A DNA stretch of 43,491 bases from Funiculus sociatus GB2-C1 (GTDB lineage Bacteria > Cyanobacteriota > Cyanobacteriia > Cyanobacteriales > FACHB-T130). Positions 16,457 through 25,834 of this stretch are shown piece by piece. The stretch spans positions 1 to 43,491 of the forward strand of contig NZ_JAMPKJ010000050.1 of assembly GCF_039962115.1 (NCBI RefSeq), written 5' to 3'. Under the pieces are notes generated by a model, which saw only the letters and a program-made list of their open reading frames with translations, made no database searches and had not been told where the DNA came from. Position 1 is the stretch's first letter; the number at the start of each line of letters is the position of its first letter. The translations under genes and the position numbers were made by a program.

Positions 16457-18856
16457 ATGTTGGAAGTGGAGCGGTTAAAACCAGTTGATCTTCAGCAGCA
16501 GATACAGGTACTGGAAACACCGTTTGATATCACGAATGCTTTGCAGGGAGAAGACGCCTGTAAAGAGAGCCGCGAAGCGGTATTGCTCGTAGCACGCGCC
16601 TTTTCTACCCTGATGAGAAACCTGCCAGGCATAGCGTACCGCCGCCGCAACGACCAGAAATGGACTATAGAGGATGTCAGCGAGGGCTGCTATCAGCTTA
16701 CTGAATATCATCCCATAGAACTAATTGGAAACCAGCGAATCTCCTGGGAGCAACTCATCCATCCCGACGATCGCTCCTCAGTATGGAACGATGTACAAGC
16801 TGCTTTGGAAGAGAATAGCCAATATCAGCTGGTATACCGCATCACAACAGCCTCCGGGTTAGAAAAATGGGTTTGGGAGCAGGGTTGTGGGGTTTCAGGA
16901 TCGGGAGAACTGCTAGATTTAGAAGGCTTTATTATCGACATCACCGAGCGTAAGCAAGCCGAGGAGGCCTTGCGGCAAGCAGAAGCAAAATATCGCAGTA
17001 TCTTTGAAAATGCAATAGAGGGCATTTTCCAAACAACGTCACAAGGGTGTTACATCAGCGCTAATCCCGCACTGGCACGCATTTATGGATATGAGTCACC
17101 AGCTCAACTCATGGCGCGGCTAACCGATATTGAGCATCAACTATACCTCGATCCGAATCGGCGGGCATATTTTGTCCGCCTGCTGCAAGAAAACGATGCT
17201 GTTTCCGAGTTCGAGTCGGCTGTATATCGAAAAGACGGTAGTGTAATTTGGATTTCGGAAAATGCCCGTGCTGTGCGCGATCGCGAAGGCAGGTTGCTTT
17301 ACTATGAAGGCACGGTGGAAGACGTTACCGAGCGCAAGCGAGTTAAAGAGCAGCTGCGAGAACGGGCATTTTACGATGCTTTGACAGGGTTGCCTAACCG
17401 AGCATTGTTCAGGGAACGCTTGAGTCAGGCGGTGGAGCGAGCTAAACAGTTTAAAGACTATTGTTTTGCTGTGTTATTTTTGGATTTAGATCGCTTCAAG
17501 CTGGTGAACGACAGTTTAGGACACCTGGTTGGCGATAAATTATTGGTAGCGCTGGCTCGCCGTCTAGAAACCTGCATCCGCACCCAAGATACCGTAGCTC
17601 GTTTGGGAGGAGACGAATTTACCATCCTCCTAGAAGGCATTGAAGATGTTAGTCACGCCACCAGTGTCGCCCAGAGAATTAACGCAGAACTCACATCCCC
17701 TTTCCACATAGACGGACACACAGTTTTCACCGCCGCCAGCATTGGTATTGCCCTCAACCGGAGAGACGAAGAGGAGGTAAGGGACAAGGGACTGGGGACA
17801 AGGGACTGGGGACAAGGGACTGAGGGACAAGGGACTGGGTACAAGGAAATCCCCAATCCCCAATCCCCAATCCCCAATCCCCAATCCCCAATCCCCAATC
17901 CCCAATCCCCAATCTCCAGCACTGAAGATGACCTTTTGCGCGATGCCGATAAAGCTTTATATCGTGCTAAAGCATTGGGTAAAGGACGCTATGAGGTGTT
18001 TGACAAAACCGTGCACCAAAGCACTCTTCCCATGTTGCAGGTAGAAACTGATCTACGGCGGGCAATTGAAAATCAAGAATTTCAAATCCAGTATCAGCCA
18101 ATCGTCTCCCTTTCTAGTGGCAAGATTACAGGCTTCGAGGCGCTTTTAATGCTTTGGCATCCCCTCAAAGGCTTCGTACCCACTGCCGAGTTTATGCCAA
18201 TTGCTCAAGAAACAGAATTAATGATCCCGATTGGCTGGTGGATGCTCCGCCAAGCCTGTCGTCAACTAATTTCATGGCAGCAGCAATGCCATGAGCAAAA
18301 ATTAACTCTTCATGTGAATCTGTTTAAAAAGCAGTTTTTGCAACCAGACTTCCTATCGCAAATTGACCAAGCGCTTCAGGACATGAATCTCGATGGAAGT
18401 AGTTTGCATCTAGAAATTCCTGAAAGTTGCTTGCTGGAAAATGGCGAATCTGCACCACAAATTTTAGCGCAGTTAAAAAAACGTAATATTATTGTCTGTA
18501 TTGATGACTTCGGCAAAGGTTATTCTTGCTTGAGTCAGTTGCATCAATTTACCGTCGATGCTCTCAAGTTTGACCGTTCGTTATTGGCAACAGACAAGCG
18601 TACCCGCGAAAATCCCTTCAGAGAAAAAAGCAATTGGAATAATGAATATAGGCTGCCAATTGTACAGGCAATTGTAATGCTGGCTCACAATCTGGGGATG
18701 AGTGCGATCGCCCAAGGCATAGAAACAGCCCAAGAGCTGGCTGAACTCCAGCAGATGAAGTGCGAATATGGTCAGGGAAACTATTTCTTTGAGCCGATGG
18801 ACGCAGAATCAGTTGGAGCTTTAATAAACAGCTGTCAGCTAATTGCTAATTTCTAA
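16457..18856 (+). CDS. PAS-PAS-GGDEF-EAL protein with repeat array in the GGDEF domain and an altered EAL site
   Basis: This 799-residue cytoplasmic c-di-GMP signalling protein has PAS domains at about 52-168 and 170-295. The GGDEF domain starts near 305 with the intact motif RLGGDEF at about 381-387, so cyclase activity is possible. Between [12 protein letters not shown] and [17 protein letters not shown] a heptamer DNA array adds about 45 residues (440-486), read as PNPQSPI repeats. The paralogue at 20457 has a short linker here. The EAL domain (about 525-790) has [34 protein letters not shown] and ALKFDRS, but the general-base motif AEGVE is AQGIE, with Gln753 in place of Glu. Phosphodiesterase activity is therefore doubtful. 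The ATG at 16457 has a GGAG only one base upstream, so the true start could be internal. Confidence 0.93.
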   Translation: MLEVERLKPVDLQQQIQVLETPFDITNALQGEDACKESREAVLLVARAFSTLMRNLPGIAYRRRNDQKWTIEDVSEGCYQLTEYHPIELIGNQRISWEQLIHPDDRSSVWNDVQAALEENSQYQLVYRITTASGLEKWVWEQGCGVSGSGELLDLEGFIIDITERKQAEEALRQAEAKYRSIFENAIEGIFQTTSQGCYISANPALARIYGYESPAQLMARLTDIEHQLYLDPNRRAYFVRLLQENDAVSEFESAVYRKDGSVIWISENARAVRDREGRLLYYEGTVEDVTERKRVKEQLRERAFYDALTGLPNRALFRERLSQAVERAKQFKDYCFAVLFLDLDRFKLVNDSLGHLVGDKLLVALARRLETCIRTQDTVARLGGDEFTILLEGIEDVSHATSVAQRINAELTSPFHIDGHTVFTAASIGIALNRRDEEEVRDKGLGTRDWGQGTEGQGTGYKEIPNPQSPIPNPQSPIPNPQSPISSTEDDLLRDADKALYRAKALGKGRYEVFDKTVHQSTLPMLQVETDLRRAIENQEFQIQYQPIVSLSSGKITGFEALLMLWHPLKGFVPTAEFMPIAQETELMIPIGWWMLRQACRQLISWQQQCHEQKLTLHVNLFKKQFLQPDFLSQIDQALQDMNLDGSSLHLEIPESCLLENGESAPQILAQLKKRNIIVCIDDFGKGYSCLSQLHQFTVDALKFDRSLLATDKRTRENPFREKSNWNNEYRLPIVQAIVMLAHNLGMSAIAQGIETAQELAELQQMKCEYGQGNYFFEPMDAESVGALINSCQLIANF
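17784..17913 (+). repeat. In-frame STRR array inside a coding sequence
   Basis: Two adjoining arrays are present. Four units of about 14 bases (ACAAGGGACTGGGG, one with a base insertion) run from 17784 to 17840. Nine perfect tandem copies of CCCCAAT run from 17851 to 17913. The heptamer is read in three successive frames, giving a 21-base, seven-residue period (PNPQSPI). The whole insert keeps the GGDEF-EAL frame open. Slippage by one heptamer would break the frame; gain or loss of three would not. Confidence 0.95.
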
Positions 18857-18922
18857 GAATCTGTGTAAAACTGCTGTGAGTCGTTTATTACCAAAGAGTC
18901 GCACCGCGATGTCAGCGCCACG

Positions 18923-19306
18923 ATGCAGCCGTTGAAACCAACCCTGCTTGGGTTACTGCAAGCTTTGATTTTTCTATCTGTGAGCTGGCTGGTAAATAAA
19001 CCTTCCCGTTCTCAAAATCTTAATCTTGAACCTATTCTCCAACCTCAGACGGAAGACGGCGTGACTGTTCTGGGACAGCCGTGTGAAAATCCCTATGTAG
19101 TTGCGATCCCCTCCTCCAATCCCCAGATTCTCGAAAAAGTGCAGCAGTATGCTCCCTCTGCATTTTTAACCGATTCGCCGCTGGGATTATATATCCAAGC
19201 TGGCTCTTTTTCTGACAGAGCGCCAGCAGAAATTTTGAGTCTTACACTGCGACAGTACAACCTAGACGCACGAGTTGCTTATCTACCAGTACCTTGTAAC
19301 CTATAG
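18923..19306 (+). CDS. Secreted or anchored SPOR-like protein
   Basis: This 127-residue protein has an N-terminal hydrophobic segment (LLGLLQALIFLSVSWLV, about 8-24) that acts as a signal peptide or anchor. A Pro/Gln-rich linker follows. The C-terminal LGLYIQAGSFSDRAPAEILSLTLRQYNLDARV (about 91-122) has the beta-alpha-beta pattern of a SPOR-type peptidoglycan-binding repeat. There are two cysteines, one after GQP and one near the C-terminus. It lies 66 bp after the GGDEF-EAL gene and 70 bp before the fecR-like gene on the same strand, so it may belong to one envelope-sensing unit. A run of eight G follows its stop codon. Confidence 0.7.
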   Translation: MQPLKPTLLGLLQALIFLSVSWLVNKPSRSQNLNLEPILQPQTEDGVTVLGQPCENPYVVAIPSSNPQILEKVQQYAPSAFLTDSPLGLYIQAGSFSDRAPAEILSLTLRQYNLDARVAYLPVPCNL

Positions 19307-19376
19307 GGGGGGGAGGCATTGCGTCTTCACTTTATAAAAGACATTCTGATTAGGGTAGACCTACAGCTAAAATTTT

Positions 19377-20270
19377 ATGAATTTGTCTTTTTTAAATTTT
19401 ATTTTTCAACCGCATTCCCAGCAGCGGAAAATAAATAGTTTTATTTATTTTGCATTAATATGCTTGACTTCTAATTTTTTAGTTGTCCAAAAACCAAGTT
19501 TTGCCATCCAAGAAATACGAGTTAATCGCTGGCTGGAAGTCCGACAAATGATCGGTAATGTAATTTATTATCAAGGAAGTAAATCTTTTGCGGCTAGGCT
19601 TGGTACGCGACTTCAGAATGTCGGCGATGCGATTGAAACTGGTGCCAAATCCAGTGCTGTTATCGCTGTAGACACGGAAATGGGTGTTATAAATGTTTCC
19701 GAAAAAACAACCGTGCGCGTCCAAGAGTTACACAGTACAGGGGACGGAGGGCGAGTGACGCGCTTGCAAGTAACAGGTGGACAAGTCCGCTTGCGATTGT
19801 TGCCATTTACTAATCCGGGTTCGCAACTGGAAATTCAGACTCCGGCTGGTGTCAGTGCGGTGCGCGGAACTGAATTTGGTGTAATTGTTCATCCTGATGG
19901 GAAGACAGGGGTAGCAACCCGCGAGGGTAAGGTTCTCACTATTTCTCAAGGAAAAGGTGTCTTAGTAGGTGCTGGGTACTCGATTTTGATGATACCTGGT
20001 CAAGCGCCTTCAGCTCCGGTTGCTCTGACTGGGGATGTTGGGGATGCGAGTTTGAAACTTCAATTGCTGACGACTGAGGCTAACCAGATGGCACGCATTA
20101 CAGGTAAGGTGGAGGCGACGAATCTGGTGAGTATTGCTGATACTCCTGTAGCTACAAACTTGAACGGGCAGTTTGATGTGAAGGTGCCAATACCTTTTGA
20201 TCGTCGTATAGAGGCTGTTGTGACAACACCTTTGGGAAAGCGACAGGTGTATGAATTGGCAGTGCCTTAA
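19377..20270 (+). CDS. FecR domain protein, exported
   Basis: This 297-residue protein has a hydrophobic N-terminal segment (FIYFALICLTSNFLVV, residues about 22-37) ending near SFAIQ, consistent with export. The FecR fold spans about 60-190: VGDAIETGAKSSAVIAVD, LQVTGGQVRLRLLPF, and the signature IQTPAGVSAVRGTEFGVIV. The C-terminal part (LTGDVGDASLKLQ...) looks like an immunoglobulin-like extension. In cyanobacteria such FecR proteins commonly neighbour CHASE2-domain signalling proteins, as here with the gene at 20457. The likely role is a periplasmic ligand or partner for the CHASE2 sensor. No sigma factor is nearby, so the classical FecI-FecR system is not implied. Confidence 0.88.
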   Translation: MNLSFLNFIFQPHSQQRKINSFIYFALICLTSNFLVVQKPSFAIQEIRVNRWLEVRQMIGNVIYYQGSKSFAARLGTRLQNVGDAIETGAKSSAVIAVDTEMGVINVSEKTTVRVQELHSTGDGGRVTRLQVTGGQVRLRLLPFTNPGSQLEIQTPAGVSAVRGTEFGVIVHPDGKTGVATREGKVLTISQGKGVLVGAGYSILMIPGQAPSAPVALTGDVGDASLKLQLLTTEANQMARITGKVEATNLVSIADTPVATNLNGQFDVKVPIPFDRRIEAVVTTPLGKRQVYELAVP

Positions 20271-20401
20271 AGAAAGGAAATCAGATTGTAAGTTATTTAC
20301 TGGTTTTCAGGCGTAAGTGCGAAGGAAGGATTCTTGAAGGTTGTGTCTCCACCCTCACAATATAAAAAGTTACGCAACATGTAAGGCGACAACCTCACAT
20401 T

Positions 20402-20434
20402 TTGCATTCCCAGGCCGCAGCCAAGGAACGAGAA
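20402..20434. repeat. Dispersed palindromic repeat (CGTTCCC family)
   Basis: ATTCCCAGGCCGCAGCCAAG followed by GAACGAG is a variant of the hairpin at 33108-33134, which shares CCCAGGCCGCAGCC. It lies in the leader of the CHASE2-GGDEF-EAL gene, 23 bases before its ATG. Confidence 0.6.
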
Positions 20435-20456
20435 TAGATTTTTAGGGTTGTTACTA

Positions 20457-22961
20457 ATGGCATCAGAAGATCGCAATATGGGGGAGAAAACCTCTCCTAG
20501 ACAGCCACATTTTTTAAACAAAAGTGAGTTGGGTGACGAAAATCCTGACTCAGTAAAAAAATGGTGGTGGCGATCGCTTGGGGGTGCGATCGCTACCTTA
20601 TCTGTCGCTGGTGGTTCTGTTCTGGGTATTTGGCAACCATTAGAACAAATTGCCTACCGTGGTTTATTCCACCTCCGAGGGTCAATTAATTGGGATGAAC
20701 GGGTGGCCTTAATTGTCATTGATGATGCCAGCTTAAGGGAACTGGGTCGCTTTCCCTGGCCTCGCAAGCAATACACCAAGTTAGTAAATAAATTGTCTTC
20801 GGCAGAAGCGAGTGTGGTGGTGATGGATGTGCTGATGCCGGAAAGTAGTCCGGATGATGGAGAATTGGCGGCGGCGATGCTGCGGCAAGGTCGGGTAGTA
20901 TTAGCGCAGGGGTGGGACGCTACTGGTGCTGCTTTGCTTCCTACGCCAGTGCTGAGAGAAAGCGCGATCGCTTTGGGTCATGTTTCAAACACTCCAGACA
21001 CTGATGGCATAACTCGCAAAGTCAGCCCGCAATTCGGAGGCGTGCCGATTTTAGGGATTACGGGCCTTCGGGTTTACGCCCTTACTAAAGAGTCGGTGAA
21101 ACTACCAAATATGAATCGACCCCTGTGGGTGAATTGGCCGGGGTCGATGAGTCAGATGCCGCAATATTCCTTTGCTTCTGTAGTTCAGGGCAAAGTACCT
21201 GCGAGTGTCTTTAAAGGCAAAATTGTTTTGGTGGGTGCCACAGCACTTGGTCTTGACCCGATAAATACGCCGTTTGACGGTCATCCCCCAGCGAGTGGCG
21301 TTCACCTTCACGCAGCGGTTGTTAATAATATTTTGCAACAAAACTATCTGCGAATTGTAGATGAGCGATCGCTGCTGGTTTACCTGCTGTTGGGCGGGCT
21401 AGTCTTGAACTGCTCTCTCAGCGTCTGGAATGCTAAGCAACAACTGATCGCAGTTGCGAGTCTTTGTAGCGGCTGGGTGATGCTGAGTTTACTGCTGTTG
21501 CACACTGGTTACTTGATACCGATAGCAACCCCTTTGGTATTATTTGGTTTAACGGCAATTAGTTTGAGCGTCCAAGAGCGGCTGAAGATGAAGGCCCAGC
21601 TGCAACGTATCGAAGGGCAGCAGCAGCAAAGACGGCTTTACGATTCCTTGACAAGTTTACCAAATCGTGCGTTATTTCAGGAGCGTTTGCAGCTGGCTGT
21701 AGAACGTTCCCAGGAGTGGGAGGATGATTTATTTGCCGTTTGTTTGCTGGATCTGGATCGGTTTAAGGTAATCAACGAGAGCCTAGGGCATACGGTGGGA
21801 GATCAACTGCTAGTAGCGATCGCTCACAGGCTATCTAGCATTATCCGCCCAATCGATACAGTGGCGCGTCTTGGTGGAGACGAATTCACCATCCTGCTTG
21901 AAGATATCCACGACTTAAGCGATGCTACCCGCGTAGCTGAGGATATCAATTCTGCACTAGCAGCACCGTTTCACCTCAACGGATATGAGATATTTGCCAC
22001 CACAAGCATTGGTATTGCCGTAAATAGCAGCAGGGGACAGGAGGAGAATAGTAAATCCGACCTTTTGCGCGATGCTGATATTGCGTTGTATCAAGCAAAA
22101 GCGCAAGGTGGAGGGCGTTATGTAGTGTTTGATGCGAGTGTGCAAAAAGATGCGATCGCGCTTTTGCAATTAGAAACAGATTTGCGGTTGGCAATAGGCG
22201 CTTTAATCAATACGCCATCAACAATCAGTGAATTTGCAGTATATTATCAGCCCATTGTCTCTCTCTCTACAGGTAAAATTACCGGGTTTGAGGCGCTGGT
22301 GCGCTGGCAGCACCCAAGGCGGGGTATAGTTTACCCAGGCGACTTTATCCCGGTAGCAGAAGAAACTGGACTAATTGCTTATCTAGATTGGTGGGTAATG
22401 GGCGAAGCTTGTCGTCAGGTGCGTGCTTGGCAAAAGCAATTTTCTAGTAATAATCCCCTGACGATTGGGATTAATCTTTCTAGCAGGCAGTTTGACCAAT
22501 CTGATATGGTTGAACGGATAGACGAAATTATTCGGGATACTGGCTTGGAGAGTAGCAGTTTGAAGCTAGAAATTACCGAAACCTGCTTGCTGGAAAATGC
22601 CGAGAAAGCGATCGCGCATTTTGAGCAGTTGAAAGCTTTGGGAATTAAACTAGCAATTGATGACTTTGGCACTGGTTACTCATCCTTAGATCGTCTGCAT
22701 CGCCTACCTATTGATATCTTAAAAATTGACCGTTCTTTTGTTAATTCCAGAAGCGATGAGACGGATAAATGGGAGATTGTGCGAACAATTATTATGCTGG
22801 CTCGTAATTTAGGGTTGGATGTCGTTGCTGAAGGCGTGGAAACGACAGATCAGTTATTTCAGCTTAAGCAGCTGCAATGTGACTATGGGCAGGGATACTT
22901 TTTCTCTAAACCTGTGGACGCTATGGCTGCTGAAGCGTTGTTGGTTTCACAGTTTCAGTAG
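20457..22961 (+). CDS. CHASE2-GGDEF-EAL cyclic-di-GMP signalling protein
   Basis: This is an 834-residue protein from ATG 20457; the in-frame TTG at 20448 is less likely. It has a short cytoplasmic tail, then a TM near 40-58. A periplasmic CHASE2 domain (about 60-295) has ALIVIDDASLRELGRFPWPR, VVVMDVLMPES, FKGKIVLVGATALGL and PFDGHPPASGVHLHAA. About three TM segments (about 300-365) follow. The GGDEF domain has the intact RLGGDEF and IDLDRFKVIN-like metal site (LDLDRFKVINESLGH). The EAL domain has GFEALVRWQHP, INLSSRQF, EITETCLLEN, IDDFGTGYSSL, LKIDRSFV and AEGVETT, all catalytic positions kept. Both synthesis and hydrolysis are therefore possible. The neighbouring FecR and SPOR-like proteins suggest that the sensed signal is in the envelope. 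The output domains are close paralogues of those at 16457-18856. Confidence 0.94.
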   Translation: MASEDRNMGEKTSPRQPHFLNKSELGDENPDSVKKWWWRSLGGAIATLSVAGGSVLGIWQPLEQIAYRGLFHLRGSINWDERVALIVIDDASLRELGRFPWPRKQYTKLVNKLSSAEASVVVMDVLMPESSPDDGELAAAMLRQGRVVLAQGWDATGAALLPTPVLRESAIALGHVSNTPDTDGITRKVSPQFGGVPILGITGLRVYALTKESVKLPNMNRPLWVNWPGSMSQMPQYSFASVVQGKVPASVFKGKIVLVGATALGLDPINTPFDGHPPASGVHLHAAVVNNILQQNYLRIVDERSLLVYLLLGGLVLNCSLSVWNAKQQLIAVASLCSGWVMLSLLLLHTGYLIPIATPLVLFGLTAISLSVQERLKMKAQLQRIEGQQQQRRLYDSLTSLPNRALFQERLQLAVERSQEWEDDLFAVCLLDLDRFKVINESLGHTVGDQLLVAIAHRLSSIIRPIDTVARLGGDEFTILLEDIHDLSDATRVAEDINSALAAPFHLNGYEIFATTSIGIAVNSSRGQEENSKSDLLRDADIALYQAKAQGGGRYVVFDASVQKDAIALLQLETDLRLAIGALINTPSTISEFAVYYQPIVSLSTGKITGFEALVRWQHPRRGIVYPGDFIPVAEETGLIAYLDWWVMGEACRQVRAWQKQFSSNNPLTIGINLSSRQFDQSDMVERIDEIIRDTGLESSSLKLEITETCLLENAEKAIAHFEQLKALGIKLAIDDFGTGYSSLDRLHRLPIDILKIDRSFVNSRSDETDKWEIVRTIIMLARNLGLDVVAEGVETTDQLFQLKQLQCDYGQGYFFSKPVDAMAAEALLVSQFQ

Positions 22962-22969
22962 TAAGTAAG

Positions 22970-23620
22970 GTGGCATTGTCCGACTTACAGAATATCGCTT
23001 GCTACAGACATATAAATAAACTTATGGCTACAGGTTCTTTTGAGAAAAATAGTTTTAGTTGGCAGATACAACAGCTGCAACAACGAATTCAGGAGTGGGG
23101 AGAAACGACAAATTTTCCCGGCTTAAATAAGATGTCCCTACCATCTTGGTTGAATTCTCCTATTTTACAAACAATTGCTAAATTCGCCTTTTGGACGCTC
23201 CTAGGTTTATTCTTAATCTGGGCTATTTTGCAGATTGGGCAAATGTTGCGTCCTTATTTTTATACTGCTAGAACCCAACCGAAACAGTCAGATGTGACTA
23301 CAAAAAGGTCAGAAAATGAATTATCCCTTGCTCGTTGGTTAGAGCGATCGCAAAAATTCCAGCAGCAAGGTAACTACCGCGAAGCCTGTCTGTGTTTATA
23401 TATGGCTATGTTGCAACGATTAAGTGACACTGGAATTGTCCCTCACCAACCCAGCCGAACTGATGGGGAATATCTGCAATTAATCCAAAATTTACCCCAG
23501 CAAAACCCCTATAAAATATTGCTTATGACGCACCAGCAGCTATGTTTTGGAAATGGGGAAGCTTCGCGCTCAGTCTTTGACAAGTGCCAGCAAGCTTATC
23601 GGGAAATTGAGACATTATGA
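22970..23620 (+). CDS. DUF4129 domain membrane protein
   Basis: From GTG 22970 a 216-residue product is encoded; ATG 23024 is an alternative start. There is one TM segment at about 65-90 (TIAKFAFWTLLGLFLIWAILQIGQML). The C-terminal DUF4129 domain (about 115-212) has LARWLERSQKFQQQGNYREACLCLYMAMLQRL, TDGEYLQLI and a final CQQAYREIE, as in proteins encoded beside MoxR ATPases and transglutaminases. Its stop overlaps the next start in ATGA. It opens the MoxR-DUF58 cluster. The molecular function is not known for the family. Confidence 0.85.
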   Translation: MALSDLQNIACYRHINKLMATGSFEKNSFSWQIQQLQQRIQEWGETTNFPGLNKMSLPSWLNSPILQTIAKFAFWTLLGLFLIWAILQIGQMLRPYFYTARTQPKQSDVTTKRSENELSLARWLERSQKFQQQGNYREACLCLYMAMLQRLSDTGIVPHQPSRTDGEYLQLIQNLPQQNPYKILLMTHQQLCFGNGEASRSVFDKCQQAYREIETL

Positions 23621-24729
23621 AATCAAAGCGGCGATTATGGATATTCGGAGCGATCGCTATTGGCGCAATAATCCTGATAACTTTCCTAGCTGCTCCTGCC
23701 AATAATCAGCAGCAAAGCGGTTCTACTTATGCCCGTGACCCCGCTGGCTATGGCGCTTGGTACGCTTTCATGTCAGAACGGGGAAGCCCTATCCAGCGCT
23801 GGCAAAAACCTTTTGAGGATTTAGTTGATAGCGAGGCGAAACCTCCCATTACCTTGTTGCGCGTCTACAGCCAGCTGGAAGCGCCAATTTCAAAAAAAGA
23901 GCGAGAATTGGTTGACAAAGGTAATACTTTGGTGCTTCTGGGAATCCGGCATCCAGTTACAGAAGCCGCTTTTAGTACCCGCCATAATAGCCCGCAGGGA
24001 ATCATAAAGATTGACACGCGGCGAAGAAAAATAGATGCGGAAGGACTTTTAAGCGATCGCTTTGGTGCCATTGTCTGGGAAGAAAGTATCGGCAAAGGAA
24101 AGGTCGTTTACGCCACTACACCCCATCTAGCCGCTAACGCTTATCAAGACTTCAAAAGTAACTATAAATTTCTAGCACAAATTGTCACTGAATCGGGAGA
24201 AACGAACAAATTATCAATTCCCAACCAGCTGTTAGTAGATGAATATCTCCACGGTTACAAAGATCCAGAAGTAATCAAGCGGGAACAAGGGGAAAATATA
24301 ATTATTTATTTCACAAAAACTCCTTTATTTCCAGCTTTAATACCAGCATTCATCCTCCTACTCGTCGCCATCTGGGCTGGTAATCGTCGTTTTGGACAAC
24401 CTCTCACTTTGTCAGCACCAATAATAGACAATAGCGTTGCTTACATCCAAGCACTAGCAGGTGTCTTGCAAAAAGCTAATAGCACTGAGTTTGTTGTCGA
24501 GGTGGTAGGCAAAGAAGAACAGTTACAATTGCAAAAAGCTTTAGGATTAGGACAGGTTCCCCTCGACCATCAATCTCTTATACAGGCTTGGGTACAACAA
24601 ACCGGACATCCAGCGACCGAACTGGAATCATTGCTAAATTCACATTCCCGAAAATCTAAAATGAGTGAGTTAAAATTGTTAGCTTGGTTAGAAAAATGGG
24701 AGCAAATTCGTCGTAGCCTTCCATCTTAG
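23617..24729 (+). CDS. DUF4350 domain membrane protein
   Basis: This 370-residue protein has an N-terminal TM (IFGAIAIGAIILITFLAA, about 9-26). An extracytoplasmic region begins with YARDPAGYGAWYAFMSERG, typical of DUF4350, and contains a class I glutaminase/GATase-like fold (LVLLGIRHP, GKGKVVYATTPHLAANA). A second TM follows (LFPALIPAFILLLVAIW, about 236-252) and then a cytoplasmic tail. It overlaps the DUF4129 gene by 4 bp, and the MoxR gene follows after 103 bp. The family is found next to DUF58 and MoxR genes. It is thought to act at the membrane; no activity is established. Confidence 0.85.
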   Translation: MKSKRRLWIFGAIAIGAIILITFLAAPANNQQQSGSTYARDPAGYGAWYAFMSERGSPIQRWQKPFEDLVDSEAKPPITLLRVYSQLEAPISKKERELVDKGNTLVLLGIRHPVTEAAFSTRHNSPQGIIKIDTRRRKIDAEGLLSDRFGAIVWEESIGKGKVVYATTPHLAANAYQDFKSNYKFLAQIVTESGETNKLSIPNQLLVDEYLHGYKDPEVIKREQGENIIIYFTKTPLFPALIPAFILLLVAIWAGNRRFGQPLTLSAPIIDNSVAYIQALAGVLQKANSTEFVVEVVGKEEQLQLQKALGLGQVPLDHQSLIQAWVQQTGHPATELESLLNSHSRKSKMSELKLLAWLEKWEQIRRSLPS

Positions 24730-24754
24730 GAGCGTGGAGTCAACAAAATGCAAT

Positions 24755-24800
24755 GTTATTTGGTAGGGTGGGTTACGCTTACGAAGCACTCTACAAATTT
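24755..24800. repeat. GGGTGGGTTACGCTTACG repeat fragment
   Basis: The spacer between the DUF4350 and MoxR genes has GGTAGGGTGGGTTACGCTTACG at 24761-24782 (22 bases, cited in outline only). It resembles the GTTGGGT/ACCCAAC repeats near the transposase remnant at 43217. It is a possible decayed REP unit. Confidence 0.35.
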
Positions 24801-24832
24801 TAAAAAATGGGGAAATTATTAACAACTAAATT

Positions 24833-25780
24833 ATGAACGAAGCCACTATATTTACCCGCCTGGGTCAAACTTTAGATAAAATAATTGTCGGTCAATCTTC
24901 CCTGGTACAGCAGTTACTAATAGCGCTGCTAAGTGGGGGACACGTAATTATCGAGGGAGTACCAGGAACGGGGAAAACCTTACTGGTAAAAGTGCTGGCA
25001 AAGTTGATCCAAGCAGATTTTCGGCGGATTCAGCTAACACCGGATATTTTGCCATCAGATATTCTAGGAACGAATATTTTTGACATAAACAGCCGCAGTT
25101 TTACCTTGAAAAAAGGCCCAGTTTTCACCCAAGTTTTGCTGGCGGATGAAATTAACCGCACACCACCAAAAACCCAAGCAGCGCTGTTAGAAGCAATGGA
25201 AGAACAGCAGGTGACGCTAGATGGGGAAACTTTGCGGCTGTCTGATTTATTTTGGGTGATTGCTACCCAAAATTCTCTAGAATTTGAAGGAACTTATCCT
25301 CTACCAGAAGCGCAATTAGACCGATTTTTATTTAAACTTGTTGTAGATTACCCAGATACAGCAGCAGAAAAGCAAATGTTGCTGAATGTTCAATCCGGGT
25401 TTCGCTCAAAGGCGATAGAATTGGCTCCTCTGAAACCTCTAGCAACAGTAGAGCAAATTATTAGCGCTCGTCAAGCTGTTCAAGCTGTCAAAGTGGAAGA
25501 TAATATATTAGATTACTTGTTGTCTTTGGTGCAGCGATCGCGCAAACATCCCGATATCACCTTGGGGGCTTCCCCTAGATCGGCTGTAGCTTGGTTGCAA
25601 ACAAGTAAGGCGCAAGCTTGGTTAGCAGGGCGAAATTATGTCACTCCTGATGATGTGAAGGTAGTTGCGTCGCCGCTTTTGCGTCACCGCCTGATCCTGA
25701 AACCAGAGGCGCAGTTGGATGGGATACAGATTGACTCTGTAATTGCGTCGCTACTCAATCAAGTATCAGTACCAAGGTAA
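24833..25780 (+). CDS. MoxR-family AAA+ ATPase
   Basis: This 315-residue cytoplasmic AAA+ protein has Walker A GVPGTGKT (about 40-47), Walker B VLLADEINRTPPKTQAALLEAMEE (about 103-126), sensor 1 VIATQNSLEFEGTYPLPEAQLDRF and a C-terminal lid with GASPRSAVAWLQTSKA. MoxR ATPases are thought to act as chaperones that assemble or activate von Willebrand factor A-type partners. The DUF58 gene downstream is the usual partner. The ATG at 24833 is the only reasonable start. The motifs are complete, so it should be active. Confidence 0.95.
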   Translation: MNEATIFTRLGQTLDKIIVGQSSLVQQLLIALLSGGHVIIEGVPGTGKTLLVKVLAKLIQADFRRIQLTPDILPSDILGTNIFDINSRSFTLKKGPVFTQVLLADEINRTPPKTQAALLEAMEEQQVTLDGETLRLSDLFWVIATQNSLEFEGTYPLPEAQLDRFLFKLVVDYPDTAAEKQMLLNVQSGFRSKAIELAPLKPLATVEQIISARQAVQAVKVEDNILDYLLSLVQRSRKHPDITLGASPRSAVAWLQTSKAQAWLAGRNYVTPDDVKVVASPLLRHRLILKPEAQLDGIQIDSVIASLLNQVSVPR

Positions 25781-25834
25781 ATATTAACTTTTCCAGGCGA
25801 TCGCTTGGGAAGGTGACACATCTTGCGAGGTTTT

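Noticed and set aside
17851-17913. Regular array that might be a CRISPR
   Set aside because: The unit is a 7-base tandem repeat without spacers and lies in a coding frame. It is an STRR array.
19377-20270. A FecI-FecR iron-signalling system
   Set aside because: No ECF sigma factor or TonB receptor gene is nearby. The neighbour is a CHASE2 protein, so the classical system is not supported.
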